A DNA stretch of 34,729 nucleotides from an uncultured Bacteroidota bacterium (GTDB lineage Bacteria; Bacteroidota; Bacteroidia; Chitinophagales; Chitinophagaceae): assembly GCA_903927185.1 (NCBI GenBank), contig CAIYLW010000001.1, positions 1 through 34,729 of the forward strand, given 5' to 3'. The notes under the pieces were generated by a model. It searched no databases, was not told where the DNA came from, and saw only the letters and a list, made by a program, of their open reading frames with translations. The position numbers and the translations under genes were made by a program. Positions 7,736 to 16,238 of the stretch are shown here, piece by piece. The stretch's first letter is position 1. Every line of letters starts with the position of its first letter.

Positions 7736-9103
7736 ATGCAAGTTTGGAAAGAATATCAGGAAACACATAAAGAACGTTTTTTAAACGAATTGCTCGATTT
7801 ATTGCGTATCCCAAGTGTGAGTGCAAAAACGGAAAATAATCAGGACATGATCACATGTGCTGAAGCAGTTAAGCAAAGTTTTTTAGATGCAGGTGCAGAT
7901 CATGCTACGATCTATAAAACCGAAGGTCATCCAATTGTTTATGCTGAAAAAACGATTGACCCTTCAAAACCTACCATCTTGGTTTACGGACATTATGATG
8001 TACAACCCGCAGATCCATTGAATCTTTGGAAGAGTGGACCTTTCGATCCAACCATCATTGACGGTAAAATTTTTGCACGTGGTTCTGCTGATGATAAAGG
8101 ACAATTTTATATGCATGTAAAGGCATTAGAAATAATGACCAATACAAATACCTTAAAAGCAAATATTAAATTTTTAATAGAAGGCGAAGAAGAAGTTGGG
8201 AGTCCTAATCTTGCCACATTTGTAAAAGCTAATAAAGAATTATTAAAAGCTGATGTGATATTAATTAGTGATACATCTATGTTGAGTATGGAAAATCCTT
8301 CCATCGATATTGGAGTTCGTGGTTTGAGTTATATTGAAGTAGAAGTTACCGGGCCTAATCGCGATTTACATAGTGGTGTATACGGTGGCGCAGTTGCTAA
8401 TCCAATTACGATGCTGGCAAAAATGATTGCTTCTTGTCATGATGAAAATAACCATATCACCATCCCAGGTTTCTATGATGATGTGATTGAATCAACTTCA
8501 GAAGAAAGAGCAAAAATGGCACTAGCTCCATTTGATGAAACTGAATTTAAAACCGATTTGGGTGTTGAAAAACTTTGGGGCGAAAAAACTTATACTACCA
8601 ATGAAAGAACAGGAATTCGTCCAACTTTAGAAGTGAATGGAATTTGGGGAGGCTATACTGGCGAGGGTGCAAAAACAGTTTTGCCATCAAAAGCATTTGC
8701 AAAAATTTCTTGCCGCCTAGTTCCTAATCAATCTTCCACAATTATTACAGAGAAGATTATAAACTATTTCAAATCAATAGCACCCATTGGCGTGACGGTC
8801 ACTGCGTCTGAACATCATGGCGGAGAACCCTATATGACTCCTATCGATTCTGATGCCTACAAAGCAGCAGAAAAAGCCATCCATACTACATTTGGAAAAG
8901 ACCCCATCCCAGTTCGTGGTGGAGGAAGTATTCCTATCTGTGCACTTTTTGAAAAAGAGTTAGGATTGAAAATCGTTTTCTTGGGCTTCGGTTTGGATAG
9001 TGATAATTTGCATAGCCCTAACGAAAAATTCGATATTGTAAACTTTTATAAGGGCATTGAAACAATTCCTTATTTCCACCAGTATTATGCGGAAGGAAAA
9101 TGA
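7736..9103 (+). CDS. M20 family dipeptidase
   Basis: A two-metal peptidase of the M20 family, the type that hydrolyses dipeptides (PepV/carnosinase-like branch). There are 455 residues and no signal peptide, so it is cytoplasmic. Metal and catalytic residues are in order: H86 and D88 in YGHYDVQP, D119 in RGSADDKGQ, the E151-E153 run in EGEEEVGS, then IDIGVRGLSYIEVEV and the dimerisation domain with DLHSGVYGG. The C-terminal metal His lies in DNLHSPNEKF. The stop overlaps the next start as ATGA (9100-9103), so translation of the S4 protein is probably coupled. The substrate is a short peptide, but which one is unknown. Confidence 0.92.
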   Translation: MQVWKEYQETHKERFLNELLDLLRIPSVSAKTENNQDMITCAEAVKQSFLDAGADHATIYKTEGHPIVYAEKTIDPSKPTILVYGHYDVQPADPLNLWKSGPFDPTIIDGKIFARGSADDKGQFYMHVKALEIMTNTNTLKANIKFLIEGEEEVGSPNLATFVKANKELLKADVILISDTSMLSMENPSIDIGVRGLSYIEVEVTGPNRDLHSGVYGGAVANPITMLAKMIASCHDENNHITIPGFYDDVIESTSEERAKMALAPFDETEFKTDLGVEKLWGEKTYTTNERTGIRPTLEVNGIWGGYTGEGAKTVLPSKAFAKISCRLVPNQSSTIITEKIINYFKSIAPIGVTVTASEHHGGEPYMTPIDSDAYKAAEKAIHTTFGKDPIPVRGGGSIPICALFEKELGLKIVFLGFGLDSDNLHSPNEKFDIVNFYKGIETIPYFHQYYAEGK

Positions 9104-9492
9104 GTGAAGTAAAAGAAAAATTACGCATCGATAAATACCTCTGGGCTATCCGTTTATTTAAAACAAGAAGTCAGGCTGCTGATGCATGTGATAATGGAAA
9201 AGTAAAATTGTTGGGTACTAATGTAAAAGCATCAAAGCCTGTTAACTTAGGTGATGTATATGATGTAAAAGCAGAAGGACGTAAATGGGTCATTAAAGTA
9301 ACTGGACTATTGGAAAAGCGTATGGCCTATCCCGAAGCTATCAAGAACTATGAAGATATTACACCGCCGGAAGATTTGGATGTAGTGAAGTTTGAGGCTG
9401 CTTCATTTAACACGGGTAAACGTTTGAGTAAAGTAGGAAGACCTACCAAAAGAGATCGACGCGATCTTGGAGGTTTTATGGGAGATGAATAA
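9100..9492 (+). CDS. S4-domain RNA-binding protein (HslR/Hsp15 type)
   Basis: A 130-residue cytoplasmic protein. The S4 RNA-binding domain is at about 6-65 (LRIDKYLWAIRLFKTRSQAADACDNGKVKLLG, with a second strand NVKASKPVNLGD), followed by a basic tail (GKRLSKVGRPTKRDRRDL). Hsp15 of E. coli binds 50S subunits that still carry a nascent chain after premature dissociation and returns them to use. The tail here fits RNA binding. It overlaps the dipeptidase stop by four bases and is 20 bases ahead of trmD, so the three genes form one unit. The assignment to Hsp15 is by domain layout and length; the exact RNA target is inferred. Confidence 0.88.
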   Translation: MSEVKEKLRIDKYLWAIRLFKTRSQAADACDNGKVKLLGTNVKASKPVNLGDVYDVKAEGRKWVIKVTGLLEKRMAYPEAIKNYEDITPPEDLDVVKFEAASFNTGKRLSKVGRPTKRDRRDLGGFMGDE

Positions 9493-9512
9493 TTGATTAT
9501 TAAAATTGGCTA

Positions 9513-10190
9513 ATGCATATTGATATTATTACTGTTGTACCAGAATTATTGGAGAGCCCTTTCTCACATAGCATTATGAAACGTGCTCAAGAGAAAGGCT
9601 TGCTGATGGTACAAACCCATAACCTACGCAAGTGGGCCATCAATAAACATATGCAGGTTGATGACTATCAGTTTGGTGGTGGTGCAGGAATGGTGATGAT
9701 GCCAGAACCACTTGCCAATGCGATTGATGAATTAAAAAAAAATCGGACATACGACGAAGTTATTTACATGACACCAGATGGTCCTCGATTTAATCAACAA
9801 GCAGCGAATCAATTATCCTTAAAAGAAAACTTACTCATCATTTGTGGTCACTATAAGGGCATTGATGAACGTATTCGTGAACAATATATCACTATGGAAA
9901 TTTCAGTAGGTGATTATGTTTTAAGCGGCGGTGAATTAGCTGCAGCAATTGTAGTTGATGCAATTGGAAGATTAATACCCGGAGTATTGAATGATGAAAC
10001 ATCTGCACTCTTTGATTCTTTTCAAGATAATTTATTGGCGCCCCCTGTATATACACGTCCGGCCGATTTTAGGGGAAGTAAAGTGCCAAAAATACTCACA
10101 CAAGGCGATCCTAAAAAAGTGGAAGAATGGCGTTATGAGCAATCACTTCAAAGAACCAAAGAAAGAAGACCTGATTTATTGGGTGAATAA
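9513..10190 (+). CDS. trmD: tRNA (guanine-37-N1)-methyltransferase TrmD
   Basis: Methylates G37 next to the anticodon with S-adenosylmethionine, preventing +1 frameshifting. The 225-residue SPOUT enzyme shows all landmarks: [13 protein letters not shown] (50-62), the trefoil-knot segments [12 protein letters not shown] (110-121) and [15 protein letters not shown] (130-144), [15 protein letters not shown] with the catalytic Asp D168, [10 protein letters not shown], and the C-terminal RTKERRPDL tRNA-binding helix. In many bacteria trmD sits with rpsP, rimM and rplS. Here it is about 9.4 kb from rpsP, on the other strand, behind an S4-protein gene. Confidence 0.97.
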   Translation: MHIDIITVVPELLESPFSHSIMKRAQEKGLLMVQTHNLRKWAINKHMQVDDYQFGGGAGMVMMPEPLANAIDELKKNRTYDEVIYMTPDGPRFNQQAANQLSLKENLLIICGHYKGIDERIREQYITMEISVGDYVLSGGELAAAIVVDAIGRLIPGVLNDETSALFDSFQDNLLAPPVYTRPADFRGSKVPKILTQGDPKKVEEWRYEQSLQRTKERRPDLLGE

Positions 10191-10540
10191 TTTCACAATT
10201 TATACTGACTGAAATATTTAAACAACTTCTTTTTCATCACGAGATTTTACACCCTTCCTTTGGGATGAAATTTTTTTATACTGATCATTAAGAGATATTA
10301 ACCCCGGCCTTTAGGCTGGGCATGGGTATATAATAATGAAACTGGGCTTTAGCCCCTTCATTCATTTCCTCCATTTTGAAACAATTATTCTTTTAATGGA
10401 AAACCATTGTAAGGGCTAAAGCCCAATTAAGTTTGCTACTATAATCCCCAGGCTGAAGCCTGGGGTTAACATAATTTTAAGAAAGACTTCAGCCTTGAAT
10501 AATATATTAATTACAGGCTGAAGCATGGGGTTAATAGCTT
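10191..10540. repeat. 350-base intergenic gap with GC-rich palindromic repeats
   Basis: No gene here. The GC-rich islands stand out against an AT-rich background. Units are: TTAACCCCGGCCTTTAGGCTGGG (imperfect) at 10298-10320; GGGCTTTAGCCC at 10344-10355; its reverse complement GGGCTAAAGCCC at 10413-10424; the perfect palindrome CCCCAGGCTGAAGCCTGGGG at 10446-10465, followed by TTAA; a half unit GACTTCAGCCTT at about 10486-10497; and a degraded copy CAGGCTGAAGCATGGGGTTA at 10514-10533. The shared core is (GGGC or AGGCT)TNA(AGCC), with GGGGTTAA edges. Units lie in both orientations at uneven spacing. They resemble REP-type intergenic repeats. TTTCATC (10232-10238) and GATGAAA (10264-10270) followed by seven T may be a weak trmD terminator. 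Confidence 0.75.
10446..10465. repeat. perfect 20-base palindrome, best-preserved repeat unit
   Basis: CCCCAGGCT (10446-10454), a two-base centre GA, and AGCCTGGGG (10457-10465) are exact reverse complements. The TTAA that follows is also found after the degraded copy at 10514 and, inverted, before the copy at 10298, so the unit probably includes it. With only a two-base centre the stem would lose its innermost pairs to make a loop. No T run follows, so it does not look like a normal terminator. Confidence 0.8.
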
Positions 10541-13500
10541 CTAATCTTTATTTTTTATTCCTATTACAGGAACTTGTTTTTCATTAATCAAATAATTGTA
10601 ATCTTTCAGATCAATATCCAAGATCTTTTTCAATTTTGCTAATTGCACATCAGCCTTAGAGCCAAGATCTGCAAGGGTTTCACGGGCTTGTTTACTTGGA
10701 GGATTTTGTCCGCTCGCAGCAACACCATACAAACCAGCCAATTTATCATTGATTCGTATAGGAAAATTCAATACGTCCTGAAAGCTTTTAGATTTAGTTT
10801 GGTACAAAGCTTCTTCAATAGCAGTCAATTGCTTACTAATGCTATCTCCTTGCTCTTTTAGTTCCTTGTTAGTGGTAGTATCTAATTTGGTAGTAAAGTC
10901 TGTTATTTGAGTTCTTACTGAACGAATATTTTTGATGCCGTTCTGCACTTCACTAAACTTATCACGGATTTGTAATAAGAAACCAACCTGTGCATCGTAA
11001 TCAGCTTCCGTCATCTTATAATTTGGATCAGCCTTAATTACAAATGGTATTTCTACTGAATCCTTTCCATAAATGAATTTTGCATTATATTTTCCCGGTG
11101 CCGCTTTAACAGAACCAATACTACCGTTCCACAAAATCATACCATCTGCTTTTTCTGCAGGCGGGTAATTCATATCCCAAACAAACTGATTCATGCCTGC
11201 AGAAAAATCAAGCTTGTCCCCAGCTTCCTTCGCTTTTTTGCTAAAGGTTTTAATTAATTTATGCTGTTTATCAAAGATGCTAATCGATACTTTAGAAGAA
11301 TCAGTTGCATCTTTCAAAAAATAATTAAATACTACTCCTGATGCTGGATTCTCACCCATATTCTGTAGCCCAGTTCCACCGCGTTGTCTTCTTCCACCAC
11401 CTCCTTCTGTCCTATACGCTTCATTCACTGCAAATACATGCAGACTTTTTTCCAATACAGTTTCCTCTTTCTGTTGTATTAAACTCAAATCATCAATCGC
11501 CCAAAAAGCCCGGCCCTGTGTAGCTACAATTAAATCATTGTCTTTAATGGTCATATCAGTGATGGGCACCGTCGGTAAATTCAACTGAAATTTTTTCCAA
11601 TTCGCACCATAATCAAAACTGATATACATACCATACTCTGTGCCCGCATATAATAATCCTGGTCGTTTATGATCTGCTCTTAATGCACGTGTGAAATGCA
11701 TTTTATTAATTCCATTGGTGATGGTTTGCCATGTTTTCCCATAGTCTTCTGTCTTATACATATAAGGAGTAAAATCGTCTGATTTATACTTTGTTCCCAC
11801 TACATAAGCCGTTCCTTTTTTAAATGGATCATTTTCAATACAATTCCACATCATCCACTTTCCAGCAGCAGGTGGTGTAACATTTTCCCAATTCTTTCCT
11901 GCATCCTTACTAATGCTTAACACCCCATCATCACTACCTATCCACAGTAAATCTTTTTCTAAACTAGATTCTATTCCTGTGAAAATGGTACAATAATATT
12001 CTACTGAAGTATTGTCTTTGGTAATCGGACCACCACTTGAAATTTGTTTGCTTTTTTCGTTGGTAGTTAAATCCGGACTAATGGTTTCCCAGCTTTGACC
12101 TTCATTTTCAGTTACAAATAAATGGTCTCCTCCAACATATAATCGCTTTGGATTATGCGGAGAAAAGAAGAAAGGAAAATTCCATTGGAAACGATATTTC
12201 TGCACATCAGCACCTGCCCCCATTGGATTATCAGGCCATACATTAATAGCTCTATTCTCACCAGTTTTATGATCTAATCTGGAAAGATATCCTCCATAGT
12301 TGCCTCCATAAACCACATCTGGATTAGTGGGATCTGCTATCACATAGCCACTTTCAGCACCAGCAGTACTTTCCCAATCTCTTTCCGAAATTCCAGCACT
12401 ACTAGTTCTACTCTTAATACGAATAGTACTATTGTCTTGCTGTGCACCTAATATATGATAAGGGAAAGCATTATCTGTAGTTACACGATAAATTTGGGCA
12501 GTTGGTTGATTCATTAAACTACTCCAATTATTCGCAGCATCATAACTGATTTGAGCGCCACCATCATCTGCAACAATCATTCTATTACCATCTTCTGGAT
12601 CAATCCATAAATCATGGTGATCGCCATGTGGTGTATTCACTGAAGTAAAAGTTTTACCCCCATCTCTACTGCGCATGAATTCAACATTCGGACAGTACAC
12701 TAAATTTTCATTTTTAGGATCTACATAAACTTTTGAATAATACCATGCACGCTGACGAATATTATTATCACTGCATTGCAAGGTCCATGTGTCTCCACCA
12801 TCATTACTAACAAACAAACCACCATTTGCATTTTCAACTAATGCAAATATTTTATCCGTATTTGAAGGTGCAATGGCAACTCCTACGATACCCCAGATTC
12901 CTTTTGGAAAACCTTTATTACTTGAAATATTTTTCCATGTTTCTCCACCATCTATTGACTTATAAAGTCCAGATCCATCTCCGCCACTTTCCATACTATA
13001 GGGAGTTCTAATCACATGCCACATACCTGCATACATTACAGATGGATTACCAGGTTCGCTCACCAAATCAGAACAGCCAGTTAAATTATTTGCAAATAAA
13101 GTACGCTTCCATGTTTTTCCACCATCGGTTGTTTTATATACACCACGTTCATCGTTTGGTCCGAATAAATGTCCCATCACACCTACTACAACTGTGTTTG
13201 GGTCCTTTGGATCAATAATAATTCGAGTAATATGCCTTACTTCTTTTAAGCCTAAATTATTCCAGGTTCTGCCACCATCGGTTGAGCGCCACATACCGCC
13301 TAAACCCTCGGCCACATTACCTCGCATCGTGTTCTCGCCTTCTCCCACATAGATAATTGATTCATCACTTGGTGCTACTGCAACTGAACCTATCGTTCCA
13401 CCGAAATATTTATCAGTAATATTTTTCCAGTTACTTCCACCATCTGTGGTTTTCCAAACGCCGCCACCCGTACTCCCAAAATAGAAGTTCATTTTGTTTT

Positions 13501-13696
13501 TATAACTACCTGTAACTGCACCGCTACGGCCACCTCTAAACGGACCAACTAAACGATACTTTAATTTTGAAAACAAAATAGAATCAGCATTTGATTCTAC
13601 ACTTGGAGCTAATGTTACTTTAGCATTTTTTTTCTGCGCCATAGCAGAAAAAAATAAAATACTTGCCATGGCAAGCAGGAGGAAAGACTTTCTCAT
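10541..13696 (-). CDS. exported Asp-box (BNR)/sortilin-like beta-propeller protein
   Basis: A 1051-residue protein with a Sec signal peptide (MRKSFLLLAMASILFFSAMA, cut before Q21). Residues 45-750 or so form beta-propeller repeats marked by ten Asp-box motifs such as DGGSNW, DGGRTW, DGGKTW, DGGETW, DGGDTW, DAGKNW, DYGKTW and DYGANW. This is the layout of the VPS10/sortilin-type propellers common in Bacteroidota. A low-complexity Gly/Arg linker (EGGGGRRQRGGTG, near 770) joins a beta domain (800-900) and a helical C-terminal region. Automatic labels of this family as glycosyl hydrolase come from Asp-boxes alone; I see no sialidase active site. No type IX C-terminal sorting domain is apparent. 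It lies 66 bases downstream of the GH31 gene on the same strand. Ligand or substrate unknown. Confidence 0.85.
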   Translation of the reverse strand: MRKSFLLLAMASILFFSAMAQKKNAKVTLAPSVESNADSILFSKLKYRLVGPFRGGRSGAVTGSYKNKMNFYFGSTGGGVWKTTDGGSNWKNITDKYFGGTIGSVAVAPSDESIIYVGEGENTMRGNVAEGLGGMWRSTDGGRTWNNLGLKEVRHITRIIIDPKDPNTVVVGVMGHLFGPNDERGVYKTTDGGKTWKRTLFANNLTGCSDLVSEPGNPSVMYAGMWHVIRTPYSMESGGDGSGLYKSIDGGETWKNISSNKGFPKGIWGIVGVAIAPSNTDKIFALVENANGGLFVSNDGGDTWTLQCSDNNIRQRAWYYSKVYVDPKNENLVYCPNVEFMRSRDGGKTFTSVNTPHGDHHDLWIDPEDGNRMIVADDGGAQISYDAANNWSSLMNQPTAQIYRVTTDNAFPYHILGAQQDNSTIRIKSRTSSAGISERDWESTAGAESGYVIADPTNPDVVYGGNYGGYLSRLDHKTGENRAINVWPDNPMGAGADVQKYRFQWNFPFFFSPHNPKRLYVGGDHLFVTENEGQSWETISPDLTTNEKSKQISSGGPITKDNTSVEYYCTIFTGIESSLEKDLLWIGSDDGVLSISKDAGKNWENVTPPAAGKWMMWNCIENDPFKKGTAYVVGTKYKSDDFTPYMYKTEDYGKTWQTITNGINKMHFTRALRADHKRPGLLYAGTEYGMYISFDYGANWKKFQLNLPTVPITDMTIKDNDLIVATQGRAFWAIDDLSLIQQKEETVLEKSLHVFAVNEAYRTEGGGGRRQRGGTGLQNMGENPASGVVFNYFLKDATDSSKVSISIFDKQHKLIKTFSKKAKEAGDKLDFSAGMNQFVWDMNYPPAEKADGMILWNGSIGSVKAAPGKYNAKFIYGKDSVEIPFVIKADPNYKMTEADYDAQVGFLLQIRDKFSEVQNGIKNIRSVRTQITDFTTKLDTTTNKELKEQGDSISKQLTAIEEALYQTKSKSFQDVLNFPIRINDKLAGLYGVAASGQNPPSKQARETLADLGSKADVQLAKLKKILDIDLKDYNYLINEKQVPVIGIKNKD

Positions 13697-13762
13697 GTTT
13701 ATAGAATTGGCTATTAAGTTAGTTATCTAAATTTATTTTGAACGATACAAATGATAAATGGT

Positions 13763-16180
13763 TTACCAATTTATCAAAATTTGTGTCAATTTGCCGTTGA
13801 AATTTACTGGCAGTAACAGTTGATGTTGCTTTCCTAAATTCCAGATAGCTTGTTCACCTGTGCTAATCCCTCTTGTGTCACTAGCATCAAGGATGGATAT
13901 CGATTGTCCATTAATAGTAATTTTTTTTGGCATTTGTTCGATGCCAGGTATTTGAAAATTTATTTTTTCCTGAGCTATTTTTCCAGAATAATTACCACCA
14001 TTAGAAGCAACCGTAATTTCTAGTGTAGAAGCAGATTTACCTTTTGTGCTGAAATTAATTAATTCAAATTGTTTACTACTAATAGCATTCTTTGATATTC
14101 CATCATCAAAATATAATTGATAAGTACTCGCTTTTTTAGATGGTATATATAATACTGTTAAGGTTCCTGATTTTTGTTCCAGCGTATTTTTTACCCGATT
14201 CAAATATTGAGGAATAAAACTACCTGCTTTAATAAGAACTGGATATTTAAAATCATCCGTATTAAAATTAATAGTTTGTTTACCTGCAAAGAATTGATGC
14301 GAGTTATAATCATACCAATTACCTTCTGGCAAATAAACATCTCTAGACCTCTGCCCTTTTATTACAACTGGTGCTATCATAAAAGCATCGCCCCACATAA
14401 ACTGGTCTCCAATGGCAACGGCTATCTTATCGTTTTGATATTGATAATACAATGGCTTAATTAAAGGCTCACCAAATGCAGCTTGTCGATACGTCAACGT
14501 ATAATTATATGGCAATAATTGATATCGCTGATCTACTATTTTTTTAACATTATCTAAAACAGATTTGTCTGCCAATGCAGGTTCACTGGGATAACTGAAA
14601 GCATTCGGATCTACTTCAAATAAAGCAGTTCCATGTGGACGAAAGATTGGCGTAAATAAAGAAAACTGTAACCACCTCAAATATAATTCAGCATCTCCCT
14701 CTCCCATTGCAAAACCACCGGCATCACTATGTATATATGGAATCCCGCTCATACTCATACCAAGCACATTCGGTAATTGTGAACGCAAGCCACTCCAGGA
14801 TCTACTGATATCGCCAGTCCATGGAAAAATACTATAACGCTGACTTCCAGAAAAACCGGAACGATTCAAATGAAACAATCTAGTATTCGGAAATTCTTTG
14901 ACATAATTTTCAAACAACATTTTATTCCAATAATGTCCGTACAAATTATGCACTTCATCTGCTTGCATCATTCTATTCACGCCGAGGTCTTTTAAATTAT
15001 GCAACATATCAGATGGATGTTTTTCTGGTTCGCCCAAATCGGTCCACCATCCTGCTACGCCATTGGCAATTTGTTTTTTATAGTGATAGCTCCATAACCA
15101 ATTACCGGCGTCTTTTCTAAAAATATCTAACAGTCCTCCCTTGCCAAAATAAAAGTCTTGTAGCTGATATGCCTTGCCCACACTGTCTTTTGCAAGATAC
15201 TGTTCTGCAAAAGGATAAGACTTTGTTCCTTTCAAGAAAAATGGTTCTGTTATTAAGATGGAATTAAGATTGTCTTTTTTCAAATCGGCAATCATTTGTT
15301 TTGGGTTAGGCCATTTTGCTTTATTCACCCAATCAATATTTCCCAATGTGTTTTTAATGCTATCTCCAAACCAAAACAAATCGAAAATAACTGCATCAAA
15401 AGGAATTTTTTCTGCCCGCATTTTGGCTGCAATTTCTCTGGTTTGCTTTTCGCTTGTATAACCAAATCTACTCATGAAATTTCCCATGGCCCATTTAGGA
15501 GGCATGGGTTGAAACCCTGTTAGTTTTTGATAAGAAGTTAAAATATCTTGATAGGTTTCTCCAAAAATCACATACACATTTATTTCTCCACTCAAAAATC
15601 CAACTTCAAAAACAGAAGGATTTGATTTGCCAATATCCGCATAGCCTTTTGAGCCGTTGTCGAAAAATAATCCATATCCTTTTGAGGAAGTAAAGAATGG
15701 AACTGAAAAATTTAAATTATCAGCGCCCTCACTATACCCATACCAAGGGTTGTTATATAAATTAAATCGATAACCTCTTCTATTAAGTGGCAATGCTCTT
15801 TCACCGCCTCCGTATATTTTTTCACCCTCTTCTAAATTAATTCGAAACCCTCGAAACCCATTTGTATCTGGCAAAACAGAAATCGAAATATGCTTATCAG
15901 ATCCTTGTGCATAAAGCAAAGCCGCATGTCCCTTTAATATATTAGTTCCTTTTGTTTCTATACTAATGGGCTTCTCTACTACTGCATTAGTAATTTTATC
16001 ATTTTTTTGATACCCTGATGGTTCGTAAATAAATTTTCTGATATCACGATTATAATATTCCTGGCGAAAGATTCCTTTTTGTGTTTCTGAATTTTTTGAT
16101 GGAACTTTGGACTCGTTCTGCGCGGAAATAACATTCGTTAAAAGAAGTCCGCAAATCAGAAAACTAAATAAGGATTTCAT
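13763..16180 (-). CDS. exported glycoside hydrolase family 31 enzyme
   Basis: An 805-residue secreted or periplasmic enzyme acting on alpha-linked sugars. The signal peptide covers residues 1-20 (ISA/QNE). A beta-sandwich N-terminal domain comes first (to about 220), then the GH31 barrel from WAMGNFMSRFGYTSE. The catalytic nucleophile is D381 in WWTDLGEPE, the acid/base D456 in WTGDISRSW, and HSDAGGF (484-490) lines the -1 site. C-terminal beta domains with the DUF5110-like part follow. The nucleophile motif TDLGEPE, rather than the WxDMNE of classical alpha-glucosidases, recalls the bacterial 4-alpha-glucosyltransferase group (Cellvibrio Agd31B), so transglycosylation is possible. A good promoter match lies just upstream (16209-16238). 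Exact substrate not determinable. Confidence 0.93.
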   Translation of the reverse strand: MKSLFSFLICGLLLTNVISAQNESKVPSKNSETQKGIFRQEYYNRDIRKFIYEPSGYQKNDKITNAVVEKPISIETKGTNILKGHAALLYAQGSDKHISISVLPDTNGFRGFRINLEEGEKIYGGGERALPLNRRGYRFNLYNNPWYGYSEGADNLNFSVPFFTSSKGYGLFFDNGSKGYADIGKSNPSVFEVGFLSGEINVYVIFGETYQDILTSYQKLTGFQPMPPKWAMGNFMSRFGYTSEKQTREIAAKMRAEKIPFDAVIFDLFWFGDSIKNTLGNIDWVNKAKWPNPKQMIADLKKDNLNSILITEPFFLKGTKSYPFAEQYLAKDSVGKAYQLQDFYFGKGGLLDIFRKDAGNWLWSYHYKKQIANGVAGWWTDLGEPEKHPSDMLHNLKDLGVNRMMQADEVHNLYGHYWNKMLFENYVKEFPNTRLFHLNRSGFSGSQRYSIFPWTGDISRSWSGLRSQLPNVLGMSMSGIPYIHSDAGGFAMGEGDAELYLRWLQFSLFTPIFRPHGTALFEVDPNAFSYPSEPALADKSVLDNVKKIVDQRYQLLPYNYTLTYRQAAFGEPLIKPLYYQYQNDKIAVAIGDQFMWGDAFMIAPVVIKGQRSRDVYLPEGNWYDYNSHQFFAGKQTINFNTDDFKYPVLIKAGSFIPQYLNRVKNTLEQKSGTLTVLYIPSKKASTYQLYFDDGISKNAISSKQFELINFSTKGKSASTLEITVASNGGNYSGKIAQEKINFQIPGIEQMPKKITINGQSISILDASDTRGISTGEQAIWNLGKQHQLLLPVNFNGKLTQILINW

Positions 16181-16208
16181 ACTTAATATTTGAGATCAAT
16201 AATGAGTT

Positions 16209-16238
16209 CAAAATTAGCACAACTTAATCATGATACAA
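16209..16238 (-). promoter_or_regulatory. promoter for the GH31 gene
   Basis: On the minus strand TTG (16238-16236), a 19-base spacer and TAATTTTG (16216-16209) match the Bacteroidota TTTG-N19/20-TAnnTTTG pattern, with all six defined -7 bases present. Transcription would start near 16205, about 25 bases ahead of the GH31 ATG at 16180. The -33 box lies inside the first codons of the divergent ade gene (start 16230), so the two starts share this segment. Confidence 0.55.

Noticed and set aside
10298..10534. Repeat cluster read as a CRISPR array
   Set aside because: Units are palindromic, lie in both orientations and have irregular spacing and unequal lengths; there are no uniform spacers and no cas genes.
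10541..13696. Asp-box protein read as a sialidase or glycosidase
   Set aside because: Asp-boxes are structural repeats of propellers. I see no sialidase RIP motif or catalytic triad, so no enzyme activity is claimed.
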